A stretch of 64,000 bases of DNA from Apricaphanius iberus (taxonomy: Eukaryota; Chordata; Actinopteri; Cyprinodontiformes; Aphaniidae), in contig JAPXFQ010002381.1 in assembly GCA_028564705.1 (NCBI GenBank), forward strand, positions 1,054,001 through 1,118,000, read 5' to 3'. A model generated the notes under the pieces. It had not been told where the DNA came from, made no database searches, and worked only from the letters and a program-made list of their open reading frames with translations. Position numbers and translations under genes: made by a program. Of this stretch, positions 34,116 through 46,561 are shown in pieces (within the stretch, counting starts at the first letter, position 1; each line of letters opens with the position of its first letter).

Positions 34116-34635
34116 GCATCTTATCAATACAATACATCAATACAAGTTATACTGTAGCATTTTCCATTTAATAAACTCTCACTTTGTTCAGCCTTTTCAT
34201 AGTTTTTGCACCCATGAGACCAACTGGGTATTGGGCTGCTGCCATAAACAGAAATAGAGGAACCACTGCCTCAATACTTATAATATTGGAAGGGCAGTTT
34301 AACAGTAAAGCCAGAAATATACTTGCGTTGACACTAGCAACAAGCTTTGTCTTGGGCACGTACTTGTTTACGCATTGCACGTACTACTGAAGGGTTCCAC
34401 TAGGGAGCTGAGTTCAGATCTCAGACTGGATAGACTTGTAGGGTAGAAAAAAAACAAACATGGTGACCGTAGAGAAGATAAATGTTAAATTTTCAGATTA
34501 CAACAGAAAAAGACAGCAGCAGTGTTGTAGAAGGTATGGAAGACCACATTTACCACTACTGTTGCTTGTTTTCCTACTGCTTTTGGGTATGTTGACCTCA
34601 TGAACCAAATATATATATATATTTTGTGCTTAAGA
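34116..34635. other. unclassified, probably transposon interior
   Basis: No gene. This lies between two hAT-like termini of different families and includes a TA run at about 34607-34623. It may be interior sequence of either, but no transposase domain is visible. Confidence 0.4.
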
Positions 34636-34781
34636 AAATTACAAAAATAGCAACGCGCAGCGGCTTGAAAAAGTAACTTTAATTTGATTACCGGTATGGA
34701 AAAAGTAATGCATTAGATTAGTCGTTACTGAAAAGTGGTCATATTAGGAGTAAGGCGTGACTAAGTAACCGTTACCGGCTT
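34636..34781 (-). mobile_element. hAT terminus (second family)
   Basis: Reverse complemented it begins CAGTGAAGCCGGTAACGGTT and continues GTAACGACTAATCTAATGCA, then AAGTTACTTTTTCAAGCCGC and TGCGCGTTGCTATTTTTGT. This is the end of a common fish hAT family that starts CAGTGATGCCGGTAACG (recall). Only this end is present. Confidence 0.6.
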
Positions 34782-35232
34782 CACTGAATATTACTAATGA
34801 TCATATAACTGAAATTTTCGATAATTTTCTGATTTATTCAAATGCAACAGTAGCTGTACTTTATACACGCAGAGGAATCCAAATGTACGAAAGCTTCATG
34901 AGTTTGATATCAATCTCAAATAAATATGAGTGTCTGGGGCCTTTGCCATTGTACAATGGTTTCCTGTGCTTGCAAACTTTGAACTTCTAATCTTTGCAAG
35001 AGAATATCCCTAATATCCTGGGATTGATTTTGATGTGTTCAAGGGAAAGTGGTATGAATAATCTGGCTTTATATTTTCAGAAAAATAATCAGAGTAAGAG
35101 TAATTCTTATAATAATTAGAGTCAGAGTAATTCTCAGTAAGATGGTTTACTCTTGCTAATTTGTTTTAGCAGATTTTTCAGAAAATCTGTCGGAAAACAG
35201 ACAATGAAAACAATATTATAAAGAGCATGCAA

Positions 35233-35730
35233 ACCATTGGTGGCTGGCCAATAGAGAACGCTAGGGTGCCGCCCCAACCCTCACCGCTTGCCTTTTTACC
35301 TTGAATAAGATGTGTGAAAAAAAAACATCAAAAGATTCTGAAATATATGCATGTTTTTTGTCATTGGGGCAATAAAATCTTTGCCCATAGACTCTCGTTA
35401 AAAGTTGTACATGTGCAGTAGCTCCTCTTCAATACAAAGAGGTATGACAACTTGGGGCGCAGGAAAGCTGTGCCCTGAGGGGGCGAGGTTTATATAACGC
35501 CCCCCTCCCACCATGGGGCTGAGATTAAGCCAAAGTCACAGATGTCTGTCATACAATGCGGCTGATAAACGGGAGATGAACAAAAAGAGATGGAAAATGG
35601 AGAAAGAGAAACTGAATAACTCAGTTATATCACTCAAAATAATGCAGTTTGAAAGAAAAAAATAGCAGGAGAAGCTTGAGGTAAAAGAGCTTGAACCTGA
35701 TCACCAAAATATCAAGATTAATCAGCAGTA
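35233..35730 (+). mobile_element. hAT-like fragment with broken exon
   Basis: Contains TGGTGGCTGGCCAATAGAG, a GC-rich GGTGCCGCCCC block and, near 35575-35660, a frame reading NKKRWKMEKEKLNNSVISLK before a stop near 35665. The start and lysine-rich frame resemble the 5' part of large hAT elements with zinc-finger-MYM-like proteins. Identification is tentative. Confidence 0.35.
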
Positions 35731-36079
35731 AAATGTGAGTATTAAAGCATCATATTAATGTTGATAATTTAGGCATGTTGGCTCACTGTATAGCTTCATT
35801 ACATTTCATAATGAGTTACCACTGTGTTAAAATGTGCATTATTCAGTTAAATTAATGTTTTTGGACTTGAACTAGTGCTAATTCATTAGTGGAAGTAGCT
35901 GTGTAGACAGCGCTACTCCACAAGAAGAGCATTCATTCCTAATGTAGCGTTGATGAACTGGAGTTTAATCTGCTGAGTGTTTACTTAGTGGAAAATGGTT
36001 AATTGTGACATTTGATAGTCTTGATTACAGTTTATTCATGTGTTATTTAACACAGCTGCTGAAATCCAAATGTTAAGTT

Positions 36080-36105
36080 TATATATATATATATATATAT
36101 ATATA
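36080..36105. repeat. TA microsatellite
   Basis: Perfect (TA)13. Seen directly. Confidence 0.95.
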
Positions 36106-36377
36106 CCCGGTTGTCCGACATTAATAAGAAATGGTAAGCATTACATACAGAAAATGTTAGCCAGGTAGTTTGGCTTAGCAACTGCCTAAAATAAATGGGT
36201 TAAAGGGGCCATGTGTGAATGTGATTGTGGAGTTCAAAACCAAAATTGTATTAATCTCCCTTTTATTTTATTTTTTTTAAAAGCAATGCCGTCTGGATTT
36301 GTCCGTTAAATATATTCTGAAATTGTTTTTTTAGTCACATTTAGGAATGTAAGTTATAATTCATTCAGAGCTGCCCT

Positions 36378-36414
36378 GTGATTAATTAGATTAACATGTT
36401 TAATTGTTTGACAG
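36378..36414 (-). mobile_element. hAT terminus (third family)
   Basis: Reverse complement reads TAGGGCTGTCAAACAATTAA and then CATGTTAATCTAATTAATC, matching the end of a fish hAT family that starts TAGGGCTGTCAAACGATTAA (recall). It shares TAGGGCTG with the left terminus at 34028, but inner sequences differ, so they are probably not one element. Confidence 0.5.
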
Positions 36415-37131
36415 CCCTAATATCTAGCCATCATAGTCATTGCCCCTCCTGGAGAAATTTAGACCACCAGCTGCCTCTGGTGCAAACATGTGCCCGTAGA
36501 AAAACATTATTTATGATTTCATATCTGGATACAAATAAATTAGCACAAAGACTGGTAAGTGTGTATCATTTGAAAGTAGTTAAAGGTTTTGGAAGTAATT
36601 AAAGGTTAACACAGCAGTAAATAGAGCATGTTGCTGGTAACAAAGAGCCCATTTTACATATCGCTATTAACCTTCATAAAGTTAAGAAGGATGGATGATT
36701 CCATGTTTTGATAGCTTGTTCAGACAAAGATAAAACATGGTTTAAAAAGGTAGCAGGAAGCTAAATCCAACAATTAACCAGCAATTGTAGAGTTTGTTAG
36801 TGTGGAATGAGAGCCAGTTGGATTGGTTTAAATTATGTAAATTCATCAATTGGTTGGTAATTTCTTCAAAAAAAGGGTATGAGTTGTGTTAAAAATATCA
36901 TAAGAGTTTTATTTAATCTTAATTTCATTTATTAGAAATAACAGATTAAAAATTACATTGTACTGTGCTGAATTTAATTTAAAAAAATTGGACTGAGCCT
37001 AATTGAGATGAACTGAAATAAATGGAAACAAAAGGTGAACAGAAATTAACTGGAATGAATTGTACTAAACTGAATTATAATGGATTTAATTAATTCTACC
37101 ATAACTTAATTTTAATTTAACAAATTTCAAA
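36415..37131. other. gene-free stretch
   Basis: No gene or recognised repeat. From about 37000 the sequence is dominated by degenerate AACTGAA/TGAATT-like AT-rich text. Confidence 0.5.
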
Positions 37132-37230
37132 TTATGGTAAATGACCAATACTTGAGGAGTCGGACCCCAAAGTGCTTCACACTACATTCAGTCATTTAAT
37201 CTTTCACATAGACATTGCAAGCTACACCGT
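37132..37230 (-). mobile_element. SINE 3'-end fragment
   Basis: Plus-strand text TATGGTAAATGACCAATACT followed by GGACCCCAAAGTGCTTCACA and CTACATTCAGTCATTTAAT is the reverse complement of the 3' end of the common fish SINE also seen at 31684-31850 (…AAAGCGCTTTGGGGTCC… type). Short and diverged. Confidence 0.6.
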
Positions 37231-39833
37231 AGGCACAGTAGAGACATGGCTGGAGTTTCTTTGGAAATAAAACACTCTGATGTTCCCTCTAAAATATTGA
37301 GAAAATCTCAAAGTGCTATTACTACAAAGTTATATGATTTTGAATACACTGAAAATAATGAAATTTTAGATATGCCTGTTTATTTTCTAAAAATAAATCA
37401 TGTTCTCAAGTGACTTTAGATTGGAGTTGGAACCTGAGACACAGTGTGGGTCTAAAGCCTGAACCATACCTCATATAGAGCTAACCATATTACCTTTATC
37501 CACAACAAATTTGACAGCAATAAAACAAAACATGAGTATTTTGCACACATTTCTTCTGACCAAACGTCAAATGGTGTCAAAATTGGGCCAGAAGATGCAC
37601 CATCTCTACAGTAAATGCATAATACATCAATATTCCCCATTGATAAAAAAAACGTCAGAATAATTACTGTCACCTCTCTAACAAAGCTCCACAACTTCCT
37701 CTATCTTGTATTTTCTTTAGAAGTGTGTTTTGAAATGCTGCCAAAGCACCTTACTGGTGCATAACTGTGTAAACATCTATATCTGTATAAGTCCTTTTAT
37801 TCCATTGGTCATTCAATGCATCAATCATCAGCATTCTGTGTAGTGACTGGTTCAAATTGCACACAGAAGAATGATGAAGGTGCGTGTTACGCTACAGCTG
37901 TTGGTTGAAGAAGTGGTAGAAGCTCTCCCATGGGGCTTGGGATAACACTTTGATTTCTGAGATATGGCGGACATTTTTGTAGTGGAACGAGTGTAAACAA
38001 ACCGTAGATTCCCTGTAGAAACCCACAGTACATCGTGGGGAAGAAGCAGAGATGAGAGAAAGAAAATAATATAGAATATGTTAAAATCGAGAAAAGGATG
38101 CAGAACATACAGGGATCGCTAAAAAGGAAGCCAGGGACGTGTATATAGACGAAATCTGCATTATAAAACAGTTTGGATTGATATGACACACCTAATAATG
38201 ATTGGAACAAAAATGACAACTTTTTGCTGCAGTTGTGCATCACAGACATGTTCAGCTGCCTTGTTTGTGGTGTGAGCGTTTACACTTCAGAACGGCTGGG
38301 TTCAGGAGCACACTGAGCGCATAGTAATCAGGACAAAGGCATGCTAAGATGAGCTCCAATACTAACCTGTAGCAGCAACAAAATTCATACATGTGCTTTT
38401 AAGAATGTGTGAGAGGCGGTAGGTGTGGCCGACGGGTCTCTCATACCCTGCAGTCCCTGTGGCCTTATAATTCCAATGTGGCCCAAGGGTAGCGATGTTG
38501 CCAAATCCGGATGAGAGGTATACATTTCGTTTGCTGCTTTTCCTAGTAACAATCAAAATGGTCATCCCATAGAAGAAGTGTATCAGAAATTGTGTTGTAT
38601 TGCTCCCATTAGCCAACAAGTGGTAGCCTATCTATGTTTAGGTTTACATGTTGCAGTTGAAGGAAAGAAACAATCTATAAAAAAAGGTATTGAATCTGCA
38701 AATTATTACGATGACAAACAGAGACACACTCTTATAGACACCAGGATACTCTGGATGCTTTTATTTGGCCGCCTTACAGCTGAGATCCAAAGAGCCAATA
38801 ACGCTTTATTTCGGATAGTCTGTGGTAATGCCTCCAAACATTAAAATGGTGAAAAGTTAGCCAATTTTCCACTTTTTTCCCTGGTGATCATGAGTTTCGC
38901 TTTTGCACCCCAACAACACAGCAGCTACTTACCATGGTTGTGTAATAAGAAAATGTTAAAAGACAGGGTTTTTTTTCTTCGACATTCCTTGGTTTTGTCA
39001 CTTACATGAGGCTACGAAGGGTGAGTTGGACATTTTATTTCTTCCCTGGGGAATGGCAAATGTGCTAACTGTGTCTACAGTTATAATTTTATCCTTGGTC
39101 AGCATATATTATTGAAATTTCAAGACTCTAGATTTCTAGTAATGTATAATATGGTTATTTTCATAAAAGTTGATCTAGAAGATTGGTAAATTTTAACCTG
39201 GAAGTATATAATGTCCCGCCCATTGGACGCAGGACCACTGATCATTCATCTTTCCCTACAAGTTACTTGAACTAGATATGAGATAAAAGATGGCGCACAC
39301 AATACTTAGATTTGTCACAAAGTAACTCAATCTCACTATGTTTATGCTTTGTAAGCAATTCCTATTGGTTGGTTGCTTGGCTACAAGAAGTTTTTTGTCA
39401 GGTTCCTACCATTCTGCTATGTATTTGTGTGAGTGTGAGTCATCATCCTCTCCTGAATATCTTTGCATGTGGGTTTGTTCCCCCCACGTCCTGCATTCCC
39501 CACATCCATTAGAGATCTTCTTATCTGACTGAGAAGCTTAAAAGAAGATGCAGGACATCTCTTCTCTGCCTAATGATCCAATGTAGTTGGTGACCCAATT
39601 CATCTACACGCCTTTCCTGAAAAGAGTTCCCCTTGAGTGATCTCAACGATCACCAACTACACCCTCACCTCATCTTATGCTGTTTTTTTCTTCCCACTCC
39701 AACACTCTTCAACGCTCACCTGTCCACCTTCTGTGGATAAACTCCACTACCTCAAATCTCATCAGCACAATCAACGCCTGGACCAAAAACTTCCCACAGG
39801 GCCTTCATCTTCAGACTTTCCCAGTAACCTCCA
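37231..39833. other. gene-free stretch
   Basis: No supported gene. Several frames of 60-120 codons occur on both strands without recognisable domains. Parts near 37860-39250 have the mixed composition of old DNA transposons, but I find no terminal repeats. Confidence 0.45.
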
Positions 39834-40074
39834 TTAAAGGTTGAATATGGAACATGGGAACCAAAGCAACATCTAGTGTATTGAGGTTGTAGTTGCAATA
39901 ACGAAACTGAATTTTGAACCGTCTGAATGCCAGTTTTTCTGTCGTAACCAGCCAGCATTAAGTCCAGTTACGAATCTTACAGAGTAAGGACTATTTTGTA
40001 CTAATACATTTAAAATACTAAACGAAAAATAATTATAACAAAACATGGGTCAAAGCCAACATTAAGTTTTTGTA

Positions 40075-40415
40075 CCTGTCTGTCAAGTTTGGGCTCAAGG
40101 AGGACCCAGATGCGGAGCGGCGTTTGTGGCTCTTACGGCCCATGTTTATTAATTGTCCAAAAAGACGAGAAGCACAGAGAACTAGGGGAGGTAACGACGA
40201 CAACGACCCGACGAGGACAGACAGACACAGAAGGGTATATATACTGTGGGGAGGGTAATTGGGAAACGTGGAACACCTGGGAGCAGAGGCAGAAAACACA
40301 GGGAGGACTAATAAGACAACAGGTGAAACAAACTAGGACTAAGTAACTAAAACCGACTGGGAGGAAACAAGGAGGAATAAACAACACAGACAGGGACGGA
40401 TCATGACACTGTCCT
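40075..40415. mobile_element. dispersed repeat of unresolved class
   Basis: Text such as GGAGGACCCAGATGCGGAG, TGTTTATTAATTGTCCAAAA and GGGACGGATCATGACAC is shared by a frequent fish repeat (recall). Ends are TGTCAAG… and, reverse complemented, TGTCATG…, suggesting short imperfect inverted ends. It has a clearly higher GC and CpG content than the host element. Nested inside the TTAA element. Confidence 0.5.
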
Positions 40416-40900
40416 CTGCATCTTATTTCTTTAGCTGAGTTGTATCCTCCAATCCTCTTTGTGATGTCATCTATAAAAGTCATAATTTATATTTTAGAAT
40501 TTATATAAACATCCAACAGATTTCACAGCGTGCGTATTTGACTGAGGTGTATGGTCGGAGACCTGTGTCAATACAGAAAGCTAGCTAGAAAAATCTTTAT
40601 TATAGCCACTCAAAGCAGGGGTGAAAGTTAGCCTACTATACTGGGAAGTGCAGGAGGAAACCACTTCCTTTGATGCTTTGATGCTCTCATATCTAGGAAC
40701 AACGTCTTATACACAATTATTGAACGCTGTTTTACAGACAGCTAATTTTAGCCGTTAGCCTGCTTTCTTAACTTTCTCCATGAAAAACTTTGTCATTTCT
40801 GTGTACGTTTTGATCCCGTGAAAGTTTTTTCATTTGTGTCCATCTGTCTATGGGGCTCAGACACAGCTGCTAAACTTACCGAGTGCTCCATTTTCTACAA

Positions 40901-40948
40901 TACATACATACATACATACATACATACATACATACATACATACATACA
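40901..40948. repeat. ACAT (TACA)n microsatellite
   Basis: Twelve perfect tetranucleotide units. The IHTYIHTY and MYVCMYVC frames across it are repeat artefacts. Confidence 0.97.
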
Positions 40949-41185
40949 GTCTACAGTTACAATTGTATTTGGCAACCTACAATGCTGCGCTGCTGTTAGT
41001 TGGAAAAAGGAAATATAAACACAGTGAGGTGGTCGGAAAAAGTTATTTTTTAATGATTTTAGGTTAAATATAACATTTAAAGGAAAGGGTGCACTTTCAT
41101 TCTGCACATCTCTAAACTCCCCGTTGAAGTATTACTTTTTTAAAGAGATAGCTTTTAAGAAAAATGTTCCATATTCAACCTTTAA

Positions 41186-43484
41186 CTATCCACTTTTTCA
41201 AAATAATCAGCTCCTTTTTTCTGATCTAATCTAATCTTAACTAATACATAATAATTATCCTCCCATTTTCAGACACTGCCTCTCGATCCTGAGTCCTCCT
41301 GATCATTACCTTTGTAGGTAACTAAATACATTTCACTTCACTGATAACCTGTTTCCGCTTGTGATTCTGCATGTTGGTAACGAAAATTCCAACCCGCTAC
41401 GACACTTTTGCTGACTATGTCTGATTCTATAATAAAATCAAAGCTTAAGTAAAAAAAAGAAAAAATCTGGAGTTTTTCCCCACATACTCAACTGTTGCTC
41501 TGTTTATTATGTCAGAACTGGGCAATCTCATTGGCTGGGTTCTCATCCAAAAGATTTTCTGAATATTATAACTGAACTGTGGCTTTTAAAGAAAACATAA
41601 AATTAGTGGTCACTCATCTCTTTCCACCACGTTATTCAATCATTTATTTACCAAAAATAATTTCCATGAAGTCAGACCAAAGAAAGTTCCCAAAGTTTGA
41701 ATGTTCATGGATTGCAGAGATTTCTTTCACATTCTGTAGCTCTTATAACAGAATAGAAAGACAAACATTGTATCAAACCAAGAAAACATCACTTAATATT
41801 CAAGTAGCAAGTCAGTTACATTTTGGTATGGAAAGCCAATTTGTGTTGTTGCACAGCAGCTGTCGTAATGAGGTGCCATGTGAGACATGACGAGAAAATG
41901 TCATAGTAACTGAGAAAGTGCAGAATAATGTGGAAATTTTGTGGTTTTACATCTGAATGCTGTTAGCTATGTTGAGAGAAATCTAATATTATTGAATGGG
42001 AGACCTTTTTAAGTCACACTGGCAATGAAATTTTGGCCACAAAAATGTAGCGCTTACATACAAAAGAATTGAAAGGAAAAAGATGTAGACTTATCATAAC
42101 ACATAAAAAGGAGAAACCTGAACTTTTACTCTTAAAGTCACATTTATTCCATTCCAACTACATCTGCAATAAACTATTTTTGTCTTCCAAATGTCCAAAC
42201 ATCCATTGCAGAGTCATCTCAACACTACAGCACAGCAACAGTCACCAGCAAGGATGGTGGGAAGAATCAACTTTGAAAGTGTTCCACTCATCTGAACTGC
42301 AAAGTTAACACCCAAGTCATCTACACATTCCCATGCTTGAGCTTGCCATTAACCCCGATGACCTGTAACTGTGTGTGTTTGTGTGAGTGTGCTCTGTGTG
42401 TTTGCATATCTACTGTCCCTTATGTAGTGGAAGGCCAAAGGGACCACACCAGAAGAACAGAGGACCTCTTCTATTATAAACAACTTTTAAATCAAGACAC
42501 TGTGGAGGAGAAGTGTTTTTTTCCAACAAATTTCCAGCCAGTAGTGAGAAGCTGTTATTCATAAATCTACAGTGAAAGGGCTCTTAATAGTGTGTAATCC
42601 CATCTGCTAAATCATACATTATTTTCTATATTTGCTGGCAAGTTGTTTAATACATTCAATAATTTCCCAAACTATAAATGCACATTATAAATGTCCCTTT
42701 TTCCTCAGAGAATAATTCAGTGTCCTTGTATATCACGATGTTTCATATTCACCCCCTTTGATCCAGTCCAATAACTCTGTGACCTGGGTCTCAACAAGGC
42801 ATGAGTTGCACATTTGTGATGATGTATCTAGCCAGTGCATGTTTGGCCGGGTGGAATGTAGCTTTGCATTGCTGAGTGCATTGCAGATTTATGTCAGTGC
42901 TGTGGGGTGTGCATGTGGCTAGCAGATGGTGGCATCCTGCACATCTTTCCTGCATCGTCTCTTAACTGCTTACACAGTCTTCCAGTCCAATCCCTGCAGG
43001 ATCTTCTTGACTGCAGCACAATAAAATAAGTGGGCGTTTTAAACACTTCATTACTTCAAATGCTTGAAGGATGGTCAACATCTAAATAAGTGTTTAAAAA
43101 AATCCCTCCATCCACCCCAATGTCAAAAATACCTATTAAAATATCTTCTGTGAAATAAAACCCATTCTCATACCTAAATGACAAAATGAGTTGAAATACC
43201 TATGTGATCTATATGCCAATATACAGTTGAATAGAGGATTTAAACATAAATGTGTTTATATAATGCAGGGATTGTGAAGATGTGGTTTACCAAAAAAAAT
43301 CTCCCCTAAGGGACTAAGATGTAGGTTGACTGTTTGTGACATCTGTAGATTTCAATATAAAATATGTGTGGAGTTTATCTTTTTGGAAAGGTTGTGTTTA
43401 TCAAGCTAAATGGTGTTATAAAGAAACCCGAAAAACAGAGCGATGAGTAAATAAACATTTGTTTTTTTTAAAACAAAAAGGGGA
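41186..43484. other. gene-free stretch
   Basis: No gene recognised. A short TG-rich patch lies at 42370-42405. A plus frame at 41579-41887 (103 codons) has no known domain or splice context. Confidence 0.5.
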
Positions 43485-43924
43485 ACACAAACTTGCAAAT
43501 GAATTTTGTGGCCATCAGAATGAATATCGGCTATATTGACACTGGACATGGCTCCTGGGTCTTGGTCTTAGCCCTCGCGGGGGTGCTGAGGTGGGGGGCC
43601 TCTGGCCGGTGTTGGTCGGCCTCCACGGTGACTGACCGGTTGGTGGGGTGTGGGCTGGTGGGTGGAGGTGCTGGGTTCTGTTGCCACCCGGCCATCGGGC
43701 GGTAGTAGCAAGGCTGGAGGATGTCGGCCTGAGGATTGGCCGCCCGGGACTTCGGTCTGCTCACGGGCCTGGCGCGGCATGTCCGGGGTACCCGAGTCGG
43801 TGGTGCGCCGGGTTCCGGCCTCGGCGCGGGGGCCCTCGGACGCTGGCGGTGCCTGGGGCGTCTCTTATTGGCGGGGAGGCTTTTTACCATCTAGCACAGG
43901 CGCTCTTTTTAACGGGGTGCGCTT

Positions 43925-43962
43925 GGGACGGGAGGGGGGAGGGCGTTGAGGGGGAGGGGGGG
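43925..43962 (+). other. G-quadruplex-forming motif
   Basis: Six G-runs of three or more within 38 bases (GGG ACGGGAGGGGGG AGGG, then GGGGG and GGGGGGG) satisfy the G3+N1-7 pattern on the plus strand. It lies inside the GC-rich block. Folding is predicted, not shown. Confidence 0.8.
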
Positions 43963-46561
43963 CTAAACTCAACCTGGGTGTCTAGTGACATGTGTTTTGT
44001 TAGCAGTGTGAATGTTGGGAAGGATTTAGGTATGCCCCTGGCATGGGGGCTGGTGGATTGCCGGGGCCCCCATGGGGCTCGGGGGTGCCGCTGCCGTGGG
44101 CCCCGACTTGACGTGCTGGGGCCTCCCACCCCTGGTGGATCGGGCCGAACGGGGGTGCCTATTGGAGTCAGCAGGGGAGCTGGCTCCCTGGGGTTGGCAA
44201 TGGTCACCCCAGTTATTTTCTCCCCATCCCCATGCCTCTGTCCACCTGCTCCTTCATTCTACCATTCACAAGGCCTTGGGACGTGGGCACGTCACTGGGG
44301 TGCGGGATGGAGCTTCCGTCTTCGCTACCCGGTGGCGGCCTGGGTCCCGATTTTATTGAGCAACTTAGACACTTACACTTGCAACATTTACATGGAACGC
44401 ACATGTAGGGACCTGGCGGTGTGGCGCATTGGCGCTGGGGGCGGGACCCCTCATGGGGGGCCCCCTATAGGGGCCCGTTGTGGGGGCCTCGCCTGTGGTG
44501 CCGGCACCCACTGGTTAAACGCATCTAGACACTGAGGGCCCGGGGGGGGAGATGGGGGTACCCGGCAGTATTCCCATGTCCCCCCCCTCTGTTTTAAGTG
44601 CACATTAGAACAACACGCAACAACACCACATTGAGCGGGGGGAGAGAGGCTGGGGGGTCTTTCCACACCCCTGTTCGTTGGACCATCAGGGGTCGAAGCC
44701 CGGATAGAACATCAGGCCGTCTGGTCGGGGTCCTGGGCTGGTGGGCTGCTCTTGCCGGTGTGGGGGCCTTGGCGGTCTGCTTGTCCCCGTCCTGGTGGGC
44801 AAAGGGGTCTGTCTCCTGGGTGCAGGGGCAGGGTTCTCTATTGGGGCGTCTGTCCCTGGGCCTGGGAGTATGGAGTATAGTGTACGTATGGGGGGTATGA
44901 ATGAGTGTATAGCGTCCTTTTTTCGTATGTCCTGTATTTGTAAGAATGTGTACGCATGAGAGGGAGGGTACGTATGAGTGTCTCTGTCTGTCTATGTCTA
45001 CCTGTGTAAAAGGTGTTTGGCTGCTCTCTGGCCTGATGCATCTTCTTCCCTCCCCGTCACTCCCCGTCGGTGATGGTTGCTCCTGCCCGCTGGTTGATGA
45101 TGGCTCTCAATGCCGGGGGCCGGGGGTCCCGGTTCGGCCCGGCTCGGTCCTGGTGTATGTCGGGCGGTTCCTGGGTGGTCCGGTGTGTCGGGCGGCCGCT
45201 GTTTCGGGCCAACGTCCTCCTTGGATTGACTGGGGCACCTCTTCTGGGGGTGCCGGGGTTGTAGAACAGGTTGATGCCGTCCGGTGGATCGGTGGGGACC
45301 GTGCCTGGTGCCCAGGCCTCCTGCCGGTTCCAGGACTTCTGCTGGCTGGTCTGTTCACCTGGTGGGGCTGTCCGGCATTGGCTGGGCCCCTGATCTTGGC
45401 GCCCTACGTGGGGCGGGATCTGGACCCGGGAGCTGGAAGATCTGGATGTCCAGGTGCCGGCTGGGCGCGGCCTGGGGAGGGCGTACATCCGCTGTGGCTC
45501 TTGCTGTGGCACCCTGGCGTGTGGGTGTGTGGGGGCGGGCCGGGTTGTTGGCGGTGGGTATTGGTCCGGGGTGGCGGCGGCGTGTGTTATCCGTCGGTTG
45601 GCTGCGGATCCCCCTTGCCTGCGGCGGCGGCGGGGGGCCCTTGTCGGCTGGTCCCTGGTTGGGGCCCCGCTGAGGGGCGGGGTGCCCCTGGTCCCCGTGG
45701 CCTCCGGTTCCTGATCCAGGCCCCCCCTGGCGTAGCCGGTTACCAGCGGAGCCCGTGGGCTCGTCACTGCGATCTCTCGGGCCCCAGCATTGCGGCTGGT
45801 GGGTGTTCCCCTGGGGCTTCCATCTGTTCCTCTCTTGGCGGGTGATCGACCCTGCGCTGATCCGCCTGTGGCCTCTGTACTCTGTGGGACCCTGGATGCA
45901 TACATCTCTTGCCTCCTCCATGTCTGTGTCGATTCCTGTAGGACGGATTGACGGTTCCTTACACCAGCTATCAATCACTTGCATGGTGAAACCTTATTCA
46001 GACCTGCATGCTCGCACACACATAGGTGTGGGGACATTGGTGAGGACGGACATATCTTAAGCTGAGGTTATCATCATTAGTTAGTTGTTCACAGGAGCTT
46101 ACCAGAAACATTTATATTATGTTCATTAATCAATGCTTGTGTGTAGTGAATGTGTAATTCTTAGTTTATTCTACTAGATCCGAACTATTGGTTTGGTTCT
46201 GTACAGTTTGTTGTTTTTGTTTTGTATTACTGTTTCTCTGCCGTCCGGCAGAGGTGGAGGACTGGGATGTTTTCTTGTGTTCTTTGTTTGCCTCCCTGTC
46301 TTGTGTCGTCGGTTCGCGCCTCTGCTGGTCCGGTTTCTTTTCTTCACCTTCTTCCTTTCTCCCTTCTTGTCTCAGTTTAATGTCCATGACGTCAGGAAAT
46401 TGAACCCACAGTAATCACTAATAAAGATTTTTCATACATATACATCAAGTGGCGTACTACAGCGAAGCTGTAATACTCTGCTTGGGAAATGAAAACTGTT
46501 GGGCTTGTACTTGGTACTCAGACACCAATTCTGAGTAGCATACTGCTAGACAGGACACGTT

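Larger units (their letters stand above)
39834..41185. mobile_element. TTAA-ended element, 1352 bp, perfect 22-bp terminal repeats
   Basis: Left end 39834-39855 is TTAAAGGTTGAATATGGAAC plus AT. Right end 41164-41185 is its exact reverse complement. Both begin at TTAA, the target signature of piggyBac and Kolobok transposons. There is no transposase frame, so it is non-autonomous. It contains another repeat (40075-40415) and an ACAT microsatellite (40901-40948). The identity of the two ends suggests a fairly young insertion. Confidence 0.85.

Noticed and set aside
34028..36414. One complete 2.4 kb hAT element with TAGGGCTG ends
   Set aside because: The inner sequences of the two ends match different families, and no transposase lies between them.
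40834..41018. Protein with YIHTYIHT or MYVCMYVC repeats
   Set aside because: Direct translation of the ACAT microsatellite.
43648..45974. Proline/arginine- or glycine/tryptophan-rich proteins of about 300 residues
   Set aside because: Frames are open on both strands over the same DNA, are low in complexity and lack domains. They are explained by rare stop codons in GC-rich sequence.
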